NCBI GenBank assembly: GCA_041060555.1
Contig: JBEUDS010000019.1
DNA: 64,000 nt
Direction: 5' to 3' (one strand)
DNA from: CAUJIW01 sp963205175
GTDB taxonomy: Bacteria; Pseudomonadota; Alphaproteobacteria; Sphingomonadales; Sphingomonadaceae
The stretch's first letter is position 1. Each line of letters opens with the position of its first letter. The position numbers and the translations under genes are program-made. Of the stretch, positions 7,298 to 16,199 are shown piece after piece. A model generated the notes under the pieces. That model worked only from the letters and a program-made list of their open reading frames with translations. It was not told the origin of the DNA and did not search any database.

Positions 7298-8971
7298 TCA
7301 GGCAGGTTCACCGGCCGCGCGCGCCCGTTCAAGGCGCGTGCGCTCGGCGGGCTCGACTGTACGGATGGCGACGAGAAGCGCAATCCACGCGACAGGGGCG
7401 AACAGGCCGACGCTGAAGATCGCCATGCGCAGGTCGCCCGTCACATCGCTGACGAAGCCGATGAAATACGGCCCGATGCCCAGCCCGACCAGTGTGGTGC
7501 CGAGGAAGAAGGCGGCGGTCATGCTGCCGCGCATCCGGGGCATCACCAGATCCTGGCAGGTGGTGGCGGCGCCGGCCAGCCACAGGGTCATCAGCAGCTG
7601 CACCAGGAAGGCCAACACATAATAATGGTCAAGGTCGCCGGTGCTGAACAGGGCATAGACCAGCGGCACCGGCACGATGACGGCGAACAGGGTGACGTAG
7701 AGCCGTCCGGCGGGGCGGCGCCGGCGCAGCCGGTCACCGATGATGCCGCCAAGGCTGGTGCCGATCCAGCCGCCCAGCGCCGCGCCCAGGCCGAGCATGG
7801 TGCCGGCCTCGGTGAGCGGCACCTTGAAGGTGACGACGGCGTAATAGGCGGCCCAGGCGGCGATGCCATAGGCGGCGATGGTGATGGCGGCGCTGGCGAT
7901 GATGATGGCAACCGTGGTCGGCGTCTTCCAGATCAGCTGAAAGCTTGGCTGGTCGCGCAGCCGCAGCGACTGGATCCACGAGAACACGCCATAGGCGCCA
8001 ATGGCCATGGCGGTCCATTGCACGGTGTGGGCGGTGACGCGCAGCCCGCCAAGCTCCCACAGCACCCGCTGGCGTGCCTCCGGCACCAAGCCGTTGGTCA
8101 GCGCCGTCAGGCCCGCGGCCAGCGCCACCACCACGGCCAGCGCCAGCAGGTTGCGCCCCCATTCGCCGCCGGCGGCCTTGAGGCGGGCCAGATGCCAGAA
8201 GGTCAGCGGCGGGATGATCGCGGTCATTTCCAGCCATGCCTTGGCGAACGGGCGCGGCTCGCGTGGCTGCGCCAGGCCGTCGGCCAGTCCGCGCACCGGC
8301 TCGCGCAGGGTGGCGACCAGCAGCGCCAGCAGGATGCCGGGGATGCCGACGGCGAAGAAGGCCACCTGCCAGCCCTTCAGCCCCCACGGCGTGCTGCCGT
8401 CGGCATAGGCGGTCGCCCAGGCATCGACGATGGCGCCGCCGATCACCAGTGAAAGACCGCCGCCGATATGGACGCCGCTGGAATAGAGCGCCAGCGCGGT
8501 GGCGCGCTTCTCGCGCGGGAAATAGTCCGACAGCAGGGAGAAGGCGGCCGGGCTGGCGCTGGCCTCACCGATGCCGACGCCGACCCGCGCGGTGGCGAGC
8601 TGGGCGAAATTGCCGGCCAGGCCGGAGACGGTGGTGAAGGCCGACCAGGCGGCAAGCCCGATCGCCATCATCCGGGTGCGCACCCAGGTGTCAGCCAGCC
8701 GGCCCAGTGGCACGCCGAACAGCGCGTAGAACATGGCGAACACGGTGCCGTAGAGCAGGCCAAGCTCGGTGTCCGTGAGGCCGAGATCACGCTTGAGATC
8801 GGCGGCGAGGATGGTGATGATCTGGCGGTCGATGAAGTTCAGCGTATAGACGACGATCAGAACCCCCAGCACGTACCAGGCGTAGGCGCCGCCCACCGTG
8901 TGGCCGGGTTGATCCTGTGTCGCACCCGCGACCTCTCCGCGCGCCTCCGGCGCGTCATCCGAACGATTCAT
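7298..8971 (-). CDS. MFS transporter, spinster-like
   Basis: A 557-residue major facilitator protein. The first transmembrane helix reads YVLGVLIVVYTLNFIDRQII, followed by the cytoplasmic motif PLGRLADTWVRTRM and GVGIGEASASPAAFSLLSDYF, all typical of the spinster group. It is about 100 residues longer than the usual 430-450. The excess lies in the middle (roughly 250-370), where additional hydrophobic segments sit between the two six-helix halves. ATG 8971 is supported by GGGGAGAGG just upstream. It is likely co-transcribed with the downstream SDR gene. The transported substrate is unknown. Confidence 0.87.
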   Translation of the reverse strand: MNRSDDAPEARGEVAGATQDQPGHTVGGAYAWYVLGVLIVVYTLNFIDRQIITILAADLKRDLGLTDTELGLLYGTVFAMFYALFGVPLGRLADTWVRTRMMAIGLAAWSAFTTVSGLAGNFAQLATARVGVGIGEASASPAAFSLLSDYFPREKRATALALYSSGVHIGGGLSLVIGGAIVDAWATAYADGSTPWGLKGWQVAFFAVGIPGILLALLVATLREPVRGLADGLAQPREPRPFAKAWLEMTAIIPPLTFWHLARLKAAGGEWGRNLLALAVVVALAAGLTALTNGLVPEARQRVLWELGGLRVTAHTVQWTAMAIGAYGVFSWIQSLRLRDQPSFQLIWKTPTTVAIIIASAAITIAAYGIAAWAAYYAVVTFKVPLTEAGTMLGLGAALGGWIGTSLGGIIGDRLRRRRPAGRLYVTLFAVIVPVPLVYALFSTGDLDHYYVLAFLVQLLMTLWLAGAATTCQDLVMPRMRGSMTAAFFLGTTLVGLGIGPYFIGFVSDVTGDLRMAIFSVGLFAPVAWIALLVAIRTVEPAERTRLERARAAGEPA

Positions 8972-9139
8972 GCACCTCTCCCCATGCGGCGTTAAATCAC
9001 CGGCTTTAAAACAGGGGTAGCCGCTGCTAGGTGCCGTGGCAACAGCAGTGGCCCCATTTCCGGCTTGCCCCCCCCGTCGTCGTGCAGGCATGCATGACCG
9101 GAAGCCGGCGCGGGCCGGTCGTTTCCGGAAAGGTGCTTC

Positions 9140-9625
9140 ATGTCGTCGGTGTTGTTTGTCTGCCTGGGCAATATCTGTCGGTCACCGCTGGCCGAGGGCG
9201 TGTTCCGCCAGCTCGCCGGCGCGGCCGGCCTCGACCTGCTGATCGATTCCGCCGGTACCGGCGACTGGCACATCGGCCACGCGCCCGACCCGCGCTCGCA
9301 GGCGGTGGCCGCCCGCCACGGCGTCGACATCTCCGGCCTGCGCGCCCGCCAGCTCACCGCCGACGATTTCAGCCGCTTTGCCCACATCATCGTCATGGAC
9401 GACAGCAACCGCGAGAACATACGCGCCTGGGAACCGGAACGCCATGAGGCGCGGGTCAACCTGTTGCTCGATTTCGTGCCCGGCCGGGCCGGTGAGGCGG
9501 TGCCCGACCCCTATTATGGCGGCCCCGAGGATTTCGAGGAGACATACCGGCTGGTGCGCGCCGGTGCGGAAGGGCTGCTGCGGGCGATCGTCGGCGGCGG
9601 TGTCGCTGCTGGACAGGCTGAATGA
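9140..9625 (+). CDS. low-molecular-weight protein-tyrosine phosphatase
   Basis: A 161-residue cysteine phosphatase. The P-loop FVCLGNICRSPLAEG occupies residues 6-20, with the nucleophile in CLGNICRS (C-x5-R-S). The general acid motif is VPDPYYGG near 121. Proteins of this type dephosphorylate protein tyrosine or, in polysaccharide loci, tyrosine autokinases. No kinase or capsule gene is adjacent, so the partner is unknown. The gene is transcribed away from the MFS gene across a 168-bp divergent gap. Confidence 0.92.
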   Translation: MSSVLFVCLGNICRSPLAEGVFRQLAGAAGLDLLIDSAGTGDWHIGHAPDPRSQAVAARHGVDISGLRARQLTADDFSRFAHIIVMDDSNRENIRAWEPERHEARVNLLLDFVPGRAGEAVPDPYYGGPEDFEETYRLVRAGAEGLLRAIVGGGVAAGQAE

Positions 9626-9733
9626 TGGTCCGCGCCGTGTCTGACGTGCCACCGCCAGCCCGGCGTTCCGGGCGATCATCGATCGCGACGGCGTGCCGGT
9701 CGGCTGACAGCGCGTCCGGTCCCAAACGACAAC

Positions 9734-9758
9734 GGGCGCCGTCGATGCGACGGCGCCC
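9734..9758. terminator. hairpin between convergent genes
   Basis: GGGCGCCGTCG and CGACGGCGCCC form an 11-bp perfect stem with an ATG loop, placed between the phosphatase and ilvC 3' ends. On the minus strand it is followed by GTTGTCGTTTGGG, which is moderately U-rich, so it most likely ends the ilv transcript. Confidence 0.6.
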
Positions 9759-9785
9759 GCGATCCGTACCCTGGTGGGGGAAGGC

Positions 9786-10805
9786 TTAGTTCTTTTCCTT
9801 GTCAACCAGCTTGTTGGCGCCGATCCAGGGCATCATGGCGCGCAGCTTGGCGCCGGTTTCCTCGATCGGGTGGCGCTGCGCGGCGATGCGCGAGGCCTTG
9901 AGTTCCGGCTGGCCGGCGCGGTTGTCGAGGATGAAGTCCTTGACGAAGCGGCCCGACTGGATGTCGGCCAGAACGCGCTTCATTTCCTTCTTCGTTTCCT
10001 CGGTGATGATGCGCGGGCCGGTTTTGATGTCGCCATATTCGGCGGTGTTCGAGATCGAATAGCGCATGTTGGCGATGCCGCCTTCATACATCAGGTCGAC
10101 GATCAGCTTCAGTTCATGCAGGCACTCGAAATAGGCCATTTCCGGCGCGTAGCCGGCCTCGACCAGGGTTTCGAAACCGGCCTGGACCAGCGCGGTGGCG
10201 CCGCCGCACAGCACGGCCTGCTCGCCGAACAGATCGGTTTCGCATTCCTCGCGGAAGTTGGTTTCGATGATGCCCGAACGGCCGCCGCCCACGCCCGAGG
10301 CATAGGACAGGGCGATGTCGTGGGCATTGCCGGTGGCGTCCTGCGCCACGGCGATCAGGCAGGGCACGCCGCCGCCACGCTGGTATTCGGAACGGACGGT
10401 GTGGCCCGGCCCCTTGGGCGCGATCATGATGACGTCGATGTCCTTGGGCGCTTCGATCAGGCCGAAATGGATGTTCAGGCCGTGGGCGAAGGCCAGCGCC
10501 GCGCCGGGGCGCAGATTGCCCTTGATGTCGTCATTGTAGATCGCCGCCTGATGCTCGTCGGGGGCCAGGATCATCAGCACATCGGCCCAGGCGGCGGCAT
10601 CGGCGTTGCTCATGACCTTGAAGCCCGCACCTTCGGCCTTCCTGGCGCTGGCCGAACCCGGACGCAGGGCGATGGCGACCTCGGCCACGCCGCTGTCGCG
10701 CAGGTTCTGGGCATGGGCGTGGCCCTGGCTGCCATAGCCGAGAATGGCGACCTTCTTGGTCTTGATCAGGTTCACATCGGCATCGCGATCGTAATAGACG
10801 CGCAT
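9786..10805 (-). CDS. ilvC: ketol-acid reductoisomerase
   Basis: This 339-residue class I enzyme converts 2-acetolactate or 2-aceto-2-hydroxybutyrate to the dihydroxy acid with NADPH and magnesium, the second common step of valine and isoleucine synthesis. The Rossmann motif is ILGYGSQGHAHAQNL. Later motifs GPGHTVRSEY and NFREECETDLFGEQAVLCGG carry the metal-binding acids. Length is standard. It is the last gene of miaA-ilvB-ilvN-ilvC, 42 bp after ilvN. Confidence 0.97.
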   Translation of the reverse strand: MRVYYDRDADVNLIKTKKVAILGYGSQGHAHAQNLRDSGVAEVAIALRPGSASARKAEGAGFKVMSNADAAAWADVLMILAPDEHQAAIYNDDIKGNLRPGAALAFAHGLNIHFGLIEAPKDIDVIMIAPKGPGHTVRSEYQRGGGVPCLIAVAQDATGNAHDIALSYASGVGGGRSGIIETNFREECETDLFGEQAVLCGGATALVQAGFETLVEAGYAPEMAYFECLHELKLIVDLMYEGGIANMRYSISNTAEYGDIKTGPRIITEETKKEMKRVLADIQSGRFVKDFILDNRAGQPELKASRIAAQRHPIEETGAKLRAMMPWIGANKLVDKEKN

Positions 10806-10847
10806 GGTGTTCAGTCCTCTTCTCTAACCTGGAAAATCGAAACGCTC

Positions 10848-11375
10848 TTAAAGGCCGCTGGCGCCGCGTGCAATCGCGACAATGCCGGTGCGGACCACCT
10901 CGATCAGGCCCAGCTCCCGCATCAGATCGATGAAGGTATCGACCTTCTCGCTGGAGCCAGTGACCTCGAAGACAAAGCTGCTGGTGGTGGCGTCCACCAC
11001 CCGGGCGCGATAGATGTCGGCCAGCCGCAGCGCCTCGACCCGCTTGTCGCCGGCGCCGGCGACCTTGACCAGCGCCATCTCGCGCTCGACGTGCGGCCCC
11101 TGCACCGTGAGGTCGGCGACCGAATGGACCGGCACCAGCCGCTCCAGCTGGGCCTTGATCTGCTCGATCACCGCCGGGGTGCCGGAGGTGACGATGGTGA
11201 TGCGGCTGATGCCGCGATCATGGGTGACTTCCGCCACCGTCAGGCTGTCGATGTTGTAGCCGCGGCTGGAGAACAGGCCGATGACACGGGCGAGCACGCC
11301 GGCCTCGTTGTCGACGAGGATGGACAGCGTGTGCCGCTCGATTCCGGTGATGGTGAGGGTGTGGGCTTTGGACAT
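10848..11375 (-). CDS. ilvN: acetolactate synthase regulatory (small) subunit
   Basis: 175 residues: an N-terminal ACT domain (HTLSILVDNEAGVLARVIGL, residues about 15-85) that binds valine for feedback inhibition, and the C-terminal half that activates the large subunit. Both parts look complete. It lies between ilvB and ilvC. The gene follows a strong intercistronic hairpin, and the ribosome site is weak. Confidence 0.96.
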   Translation of the reverse strand: MSKAHTLTITGIERHTLSILVDNEAGVLARVIGLFSSRGYNIDSLTVAEVTHDRGISRITIVTSGTPAVIEQIKAQLERLVPVHSVADLTVQGPHVEREMALVKVAGAGDKRVEALRLADIYRARVVDATTSSFVFEVTGSSEKVDTFIDLMRELGLIEVVRTGIVAIARGASGL

Positions 11376-11435
11376 GGTCGATTACCGTTCGCAAGGTCCT
11401 GTCGGGTCCGGCGGGCCGGGCACGAGGCTGGGAGA

Positions 11436-11459
11436 GCCCCGTCCGCGCAGGGACGGGGC
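11436..11459 (-). other. intercistronic hairpin between ilvB and ilvN
   Basis: GCCCCGTCC and GGACGGGGC pair over 9 bp around a six-base loop. There is no U-run, so it is more likely a processing or stability element than a terminator. Confidence 0.5.
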
Positions 11460-11467
11460 GGTCGATG

Positions 11468-13219
11468 TCAGACGAGGGCCTGGGCTGCCTCCGAAAGCGC
11501 ACCCACCACCTGCTCGGGGCCGAGCAGCATCTCGTTGTGGGCGGCACCCGAGGGCACCATCGGGAAGCAGTTTTCCAGCTTGGCGACGCGGCAGTCCACC
11601 ATCACCGGGCCGGGGGTCTCGATCATCGTCTTGATGCCGGCGTCCAGCTCGCTGATGTCGTTGATGCGCAGGCCGGTCCAGCCATAGGCCTCGGCCAGCT
11701 TGACGAAATCGGGCAGCGCTTCCGAGTAGCTGTGGGCATAGCGGCCCTCATAGGTCAGGTCCTGCCACTGGCGGACCATGCCCATATACTCGTTGTTGAG
11801 GATGAACACCTTGACCGGCAGCTCGAACTGCTTGGCGGTGGACATCTCCTGGATGTTCATCAGGATCGAGGCCTCGCCGGCGATGTCGATCACCAGCGCG
11901 TTGGGGTTGCCCAGCTGGGCGCCGATCGCCGCCGGCAGGCCATAGCCCATGGTGCCGAGCCCGCCCGACGTCAGCCACTTGTTGGGCTTGTCGAAGCCGA
12001 AATACTGGGCCGCCCACATCTGGTGCTGGCCGACCTCGGTGGTGATGATCGGCTCGCGCGCCTTGGTCGCCTCGAACAGGCGGACGATGGCGTGCTGCGG
12101 CAGGATCTCGCTGCCCTCCTGGCGGAAGGCCAGGCACTGGCGGGCGCGCCACTGGTTGATCTGGCCCCACCAGTCGTCGAGCTTGCGGGCGGTCAGCCCC
12201 TTCGACTTCCAGATCCGGATCATGTCTTCCATCACCCGGCCGACGTCGCCGACGATGCCGATATCGACCATGATGTTCTTGTTGATCGACGAGCGGTCGA
12301 TGTCGACGTGGATCTTCTTGGCGTTGGGCGCGAAGGCGTCGGTGCGGCCGGTGACCCGGTCATCGAAGCGCGCGCCCAGGCAGACCATGACATCGCTGTC
12401 GTGCATGGCGAGGTTGGCCTCGTAGGTGCCGTGCATGCCCAGCATGCCAAGGAACGCCGGCGAGGTGGCGGGGAAGCCGCCCAGGCCCATCAGCGTCGAG
12501 GTCACCGGGAAGCCGGTGACGCGCTGCAGCTCGCGCAGCAGCTGGGCGGCCTGCGGGCCGGAATTGATGATGCCGCCGCCGGTATAGAGGATCGGCTTCC
12601 GGGCGTTGGCCATCAGCTCGATCGCCGCCTCGATGTCGGCCAGCTCGCCCTTGATGGTCGGCCGGTAGGTCTTGTGCTCGATCTTCGCCGGCTTGCGATA
12701 GGTCGCCCGGGCGATCTGGATGTCCTTGGGGATGTCGACCACCACGGGGCCGGGCCGGCCGTTGGTGGCGATGTAGAACGCCTCGTGGATGACATCGCCC
12801 AGCCGGTCGACGTCCTTCACCAGGTAGTTGTGCTTCGAGCAGTGGCGGGTGATGCCCACCGTGTCGCATTCCTGGAAGGCGTCGTTGCCGATCAGGTGGG
12901 TGGCGACCTGGCCGGTCAGCACGACCATCGGGATCGAATCCATCATCGCGTCGGCGATGCCGGTGACGGCGTTGGTGGCGCCAGGGCCGGAGGTGACGAG
13001 AACGACGCCGGGCTTGCCGGTGGCGCGGGCATAGCCTTCCGCCGCATGCGCCGCGCCCTGCTCGTGGCGGACCAGGATGTGGCGGATGCGGTTCTGCTTG
13101 AAGATGGCGTCGTAGATCGGGAGTACCGCGCCGCCGGGGTAGCCGAACACCACCTCCACGCCCAGGTCGATCAGGGCCTGGACGATGATTTCCGCGCCGG
13201 GGATCGGCTCGCCGTACAT
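11468..13219 (-). CDS. ilvB: acetolactate synthase catalytic (large) subunit
   Basis: This 583-residue ThDP and FAD enzyme condenses pyruvate with pyruvate or 2-oxobutyrate. The catalytic Glu lies in LVRHEQGAAHAAEGYARA. The ThDP and magnesium motif reads DIAGEASILMN...LNN, with Glu where many homologues have Asp; I recall this GEAS form as common in alphaproteobacteria. The start at 13219 is fixed by GAGGAG seven bases upstream. The gene follows miaA by 55 bp and leads into ilvN and ilvC. Confidence 0.97.
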   Translation of the reverse strand: MYGEPIPGAEIIVQALIDLGVEVVFGYPGGAVLPIYDAIFKQNRIRHILVRHEQGAAHAAEGYARATGKPGVVLVTSGPGATNAVTGIADAMMDSIPMVVLTGQVATHLIGNDAFQECDTVGITRHCSKHNYLVKDVDRLGDVIHEAFYIATNGRPGPVVVDIPKDIQIARATYRKPAKIEHKTYRPTIKGELADIEAAIELMANARKPILYTGGGIINSGPQAAQLLRELQRVTGFPVTSTLMGLGGFPATSPAFLGMLGMHGTYEANLAMHDSDVMVCLGARFDDRVTGRTDAFAPNAKKIHVDIDRSSINKNIMVDIGIVGDVGRVMEDMIRIWKSKGLTARKLDDWWGQINQWRARQCLAFRQEGSEILPQHAIVRLFEATKAREPIITTEVGQHQMWAAQYFGFDKPNKWLTSGGLGTMGYGLPAAIGAQLGNPNALVIDIAGEASILMNIQEMSTAKQFELPVKVFILNNEYMGMVRQWQDLTYEGRYAHSYSEALPDFVKLAEAYGWTGLRINDISELDAGIKTMIETPGPVMVDCRVAKLENCFPMVPSGAAHNEMLLGPEQVVGALSEAAQALV

Positions 13220-13274
13220 GATGGACTCCTCGACTGTGTCGCACTGCAAAAGGAGTGGCAGGGGTAGGGTGTGT

Positions 13275-14234
13275 TTATTTCAAAGTCAAGCCCATTGATT
13301 GTAATTTAATTATAAATTCTCTTATCTGATCGTCATTATCGTGCAACGTGACGGCCGCCCAGTCGCCGAACTGGTTGCGCAGCCAGGTATACTGGCGCTT
13401 GGCGTAGCGCCGGGTTTCCCGCGCCGCCGCATCGATGGCGGCGTCCTTTGACAGCTGGCCGGCCTGCCAGGCGGCCAGTTCGCGCACCCCCACGGCCTTC
13501 ATCACCGGCCGGTCGGCGGGCAGGTTGCGGGCGATGAGCGCGGCCACCTCGTCGGCGGCGCCGGCCTCGATCATCTGGGCAAAGCGGCGGTCGCAGCGGG
13601 CGTACAGCCAGTCGCGCGCCGGCAGCAGGATGATGCGGCCAACCGGGCCGAGGCCGGGCTTGCCCGCCAGCCCGCCCTGGGGCTCGGCCTGCCAGTCGCT
13701 CAGCGGCCGGCCGGTGGCCAGCACCACCTCCAGCGCGCGGGAGATGCGCTGGCGGTCGCGCGGCATCAGTCGGGCGCTGCACGCCGGGTCGAGCCGGGCC
13801 AGCTCGGCGTGCAGGGCCTCGGGGCCGAGCGCCGCCATGCGGGTGCGTACGTCGGCGCGCACCGCCTCGGGGATGTCGGGCACGGCCACGATGCCGTCCA
13901 TCAGCGTGCGCAGATAAAGCCCGGTGCCGCCAATGACGATCGGCAGTCGTGCCGCGGCCCAGGCGGCCTCGATCTCCCGGCGTGCCGCCTCGGCCCACCA
14001 GGCGGCGGAGCTGATGTCGTTGCCGTCGAGCACGCCATAGAGGCGGTGCGGCGCGCGTGCTTCCTCCTCGGGCGAGGGGCGGGCGGAGAGCACCCGCAGG
14101 TCGGCGTAGAGTTGCAGCGCGTCGGCGTTGATGATGACGCCGTCCGACCGCTCGGCGAGATGGAGCGCAAGCGCGGACTTGCCGCTGGCCGTCGGTCCGG
14201 CAATAAGCACCAGCGGTTTGAGAGGAGTCGTCAT
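13275..14234 (-). CDS. miaA: tRNA dimethylallyltransferase
   Basis: 319 residues. MiaA adds an isopentenyl group to A37 of tRNAs reading UNN codons. The P-loop GPTASGKSALALHLA is at about 12-26, followed by INADALQLYADLRVLSARPS, IGGTGLYLRTLMDG, and the C-terminal RRYAKRQYTWLRNQ. The start is ATG 14234; an ATG six bases further upstream is also possible and neither has a clear ribosome site. Its start codon shares the bases CATG with the serB start on the other strand. The downstream ilv genes may be co-transcribed. Confidence 0.95.
   Translation of the reverse strand: MTTPLKPLVLIAGPTASGKSALALHLAERSDGVIINADALQLYADLRVLSARPSPEEEARAPHRLYGVLDGNDISSAAWWAEAARREIEAAWAAARLPIVIGGTGLYLRTLMDGIVAVPDIPEAVRADVRTRMAALGPEALHAELARLDPACSARLMPRDRQRISRALEVVLATGRPLSDWQAEPQGGLAGKPGLGPVGRIILLPARDWLYARCDRRFAQMIEAGAADEVAALIARNLPADRPVMKAVGVRELAAWQAGQLSKDAAIDAAARETRRYAKRQYTWLRNQFGDWAAVTLHDNDDQIREFIIKLQSMGLTLK
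14221..14227 (+). promoter_or_regulatory. serB ribosome-binding site inside miaA
   Basis: AGAGGAG lies five bases before the serB ATG at 14233. These bases are antisense to miaA codons 3-5, so the two genes share sequence for different purposes. The site firmly selects the serB start. Confidence 0.75.
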
Positions 14235-15138
14235 GTCCATGCTGGTTGCCACGCTCGTTGCCCCCTGGGAAGGCCCGATGCTCGAAATGGCGCAGCTGCG
14301 CGCCGGCGAGGCGGCGCTGGCGGCCGCCGGTGCCCGGGATGTCGCGTCGGACTGGCTGGAGCCGGGCCGCGCCGCCGACATCCGGTTCAACGGCCTGGAA
14401 CAGCCGGTGGCGCGCGCGGCGGTCGAGGGCGCGCTGGGGGCGGCGCTGGTGGATGTCATCGTCCAGCCGGAGGCGCATCGTCGCCGGCGGATGCTGGTGG
14501 CCGACATGGACTCCACCATGATCACCATCGAGTGCATCGACGAGCTGGCGGACTATGCCGGGGTCAAGGCGCATGTCGCCCAGGTGACCGAGGCGGCGAT
14601 GCGCGGCGAACTCGACTTCGAACAGGCGCTCGACGGCCGGGTGGCGCTGCTCAAGGGACTGCCGGAATCGGTGCTGCAACTGTGCTACGACGAGCGCGTG
14701 CGCTTCACGCCCGGCGGCAAGGCGCTGATCGGCACCATGAACGCCCATGGCGCCCTGACCGTCCTGGTTTCCGGCGGCTTCACTTTTTTTGTCGACCGGG
14801 TGGCCGCGACGCTCGGCTTCCGGCTGGCCAGGGCCAATGTGCTGGCGATCGCCGACGGCGCGCTCACCGGCATCGTGCATCGGCCGATCGTCACCGCCGA
14901 GGTCAAGCGGCGCACGTTGCTCGACGAGGCGGTGTCGCGCGGCATCGCGCCGGCCGACTGCCTGTCGGTGGGCGATGGCGCCAACGACATCCCGATGATC
15001 GAGGCGGCGGGGCTGGGCGTTGCCTTCCACGCCAAGCCGAAGACCCAGGCGGCGGCCAATGCCGCCATCCGCCACGGCGACCTGTCGGCGCTGCTGTTCG
15101 CGCAGGGCTACCGGCGCGCGGACTGGGTGGAAGGCTGA
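14233..15138 (+). CDS. serB: phosphoserine phosphatase
   Basis: 301 residues, the last step of serine synthesis. An N-terminal ACT-like region (1-75) precedes the HAD domain. HAD motif I is ADMDSTMITIECIDELA (about 88-104), motif II is LVSGGFTFFVD, and motif III/IV is SVGDGANDIPMI. The start ATG 14233 has AGAGGAG upstream and overlaps the divergent miaA start codon by two bases. Any promoter must therefore lie inside miaA. Confidence 0.96.
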   Translation: MSMLVATLVAPWEGPMLEMAQLRAGEAALAAAGARDVASDWLEPGRAADIRFNGLEQPVARAAVEGALGAALVDVIVQPEAHRRRRMLVADMDSTMITIECIDELADYAGVKAHVAQVTEAAMRGELDFEQALDGRVALLKGLPESVLQLCYDERVRFTPGGKALIGTMNAHGALTVLVSGGFTFFVDRVAATLGFRLARANVLAIADGALTGIVHRPIVTAEVKRRTLLDEAVSRGIAPADCLSVGDGANDIPMIEAAGLGVAFHAKPKTQAAANAAIRHGDLSALLFAQGYRRADWVEG

Positions 15139-15154
15139 GGTTCGCGTCCGGCGG

Positions 15155-16177
15155 TTACCAGCCGGCGTGCTTGTCCTTCTTGGCGGCGAGAATGCGACGG
15201 TAGGAAAGCAGGCCCTTGCGGATGAGCTGGGCGCGACGGCTCCACAGCTCGGCTTCCTTGAGTACGATGCCCACCAGATGGGCCTGGCCCGGCTGGTTGT
15301 AGAGATCAAGCACGATCTTGTCGGCGCCTGCCCAGGCCTTGTCGATCAGGTGAACATAGTCTTCGGAGATATCGTCGTCGACGCGCACGATATAGTTTGA
15401 CTGGGTGAGCTGCTGCAGGAACTCGGCGTGGGTGATCGGCATGATCCGGCTTGGCTCGTTGGCGATCCAGTCCCTGAACTCCGGCGCCATCAGTACACTG
15501 TCGTTGGACATGAAGAACTCGGTGAACAGCGCCAGCCCGTCGGGCTTCATGCTGTCCTCGATGCGCCGCAGCAGATCGAGCTTGTTGGCGACCAGCGAGA
15601 TGAAATTGTCGGCCAGCAGGCGATCGTATTTGCGTTCGAACGGCTTCTCCGCCGTCAGGTCGAGCAACGCAAGCGCGGCCTTCTTGGCCATGCCGGCCAT
15701 GGTCGAGAGCTGGTTGCCGCCGGCGACCAGCGATGGCGAGCTCTCGTAGCCGGTCACCCAGACGCCGAAATGCTCGGCCAGCGTCCGTGCCGGGCCGCCG
15801 AGGCCGGCGCCCAGATGCATCATGCTCATCTCGGGGCTGAGGGTCAGCAGCTTGGACATCGCCACGACATATTCCGGTCCGCCCGGCCCGCAGAAGCCAC
15901 GCCCCCAGATGAGCTGGGCGACATCGATACGGTTCTGATCCCAGGGATCAATGGGTAGTTCGCCTTCCTCGGTGATGTTCGAGGTCTCGCCCTGCAATGG
16001 CGTTGCCACGATCTCGGTGGTCTCGACCGGCTTGGGCGCGCGTTCCGGCGCCGGGGCGCTGGTCTGGCCCAGGTTGGCGCGTCGCGCCAGCTCGTCCGCG
16101 TCATAGCCTTCCCACCACGCCTTCAGGCGGAGCCCGAAGGGGATTTTCTTGGCGGTCTTGGTAGCTGCCTTGGCCAC
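15155..16177 (-). CDS. class I SAM-dependent methyltransferase-like protein
   Basis: 340 residues. The N-terminal 100 residues are a basic lead and a low-complexity linker. Then comes a Rossmann methyltransferase fold with motif I MHLGAGLGGPARTLAEHFG at about 121-139 and an acidic motif VTGYESSP. The motif I differs from the usual E/DxGxGxG (HLGAGLGG). The C-terminal helix-rich part ends with a lysine-rich tail. It starts with GTG. It lies 22 bp downstream of a PilZ gene on the same strand, suggesting co-expression and perhaps c-di-GMP-linked control. The substrate is unknown; lipid or small-molecule methylation are both possible. Confidence 0.7.
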   Translation of the reverse strand: MAKAATKTAKKIPFGLRLKAWWEGYDADELARRANLGQTSAPAPERAPKPVETTEIVATPLQGETSNITEEGELPIDPWDQNRIDVAQLIWGRGFCGPGGPEYVVAMSKLLTLSPEMSMMHLGAGLGGPARTLAEHFGVWVTGYESSPSLVAGGNQLSTMAGMAKKAALALLDLTAEKPFERKYDRLLADNFISLVANKLDLLRRIEDSMKPDGLALFTEFFMSNDSVLMAPEFRDWIANEPSRIMPITHAEFLQQLTQSNYIVRVDDDISEDYVHLIDKAWAGADKIVLDLYNQPGQAHLVGIVLKEAELWSRRAQLIRKGLLSYRRILAAKKDKHAGW

Positions 16178-16199
16178 GGCTCAACTCATTCCCCGGTCA

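Noticed and set aside
9774..15309. Very long open frames antisense to ilvC, ilvB, miaA and others
   Set aside because: They are products of high GC content; they lack ribosome sites, are rich in His, Arg and Gly, and mirror well-identified genes on the other strand.
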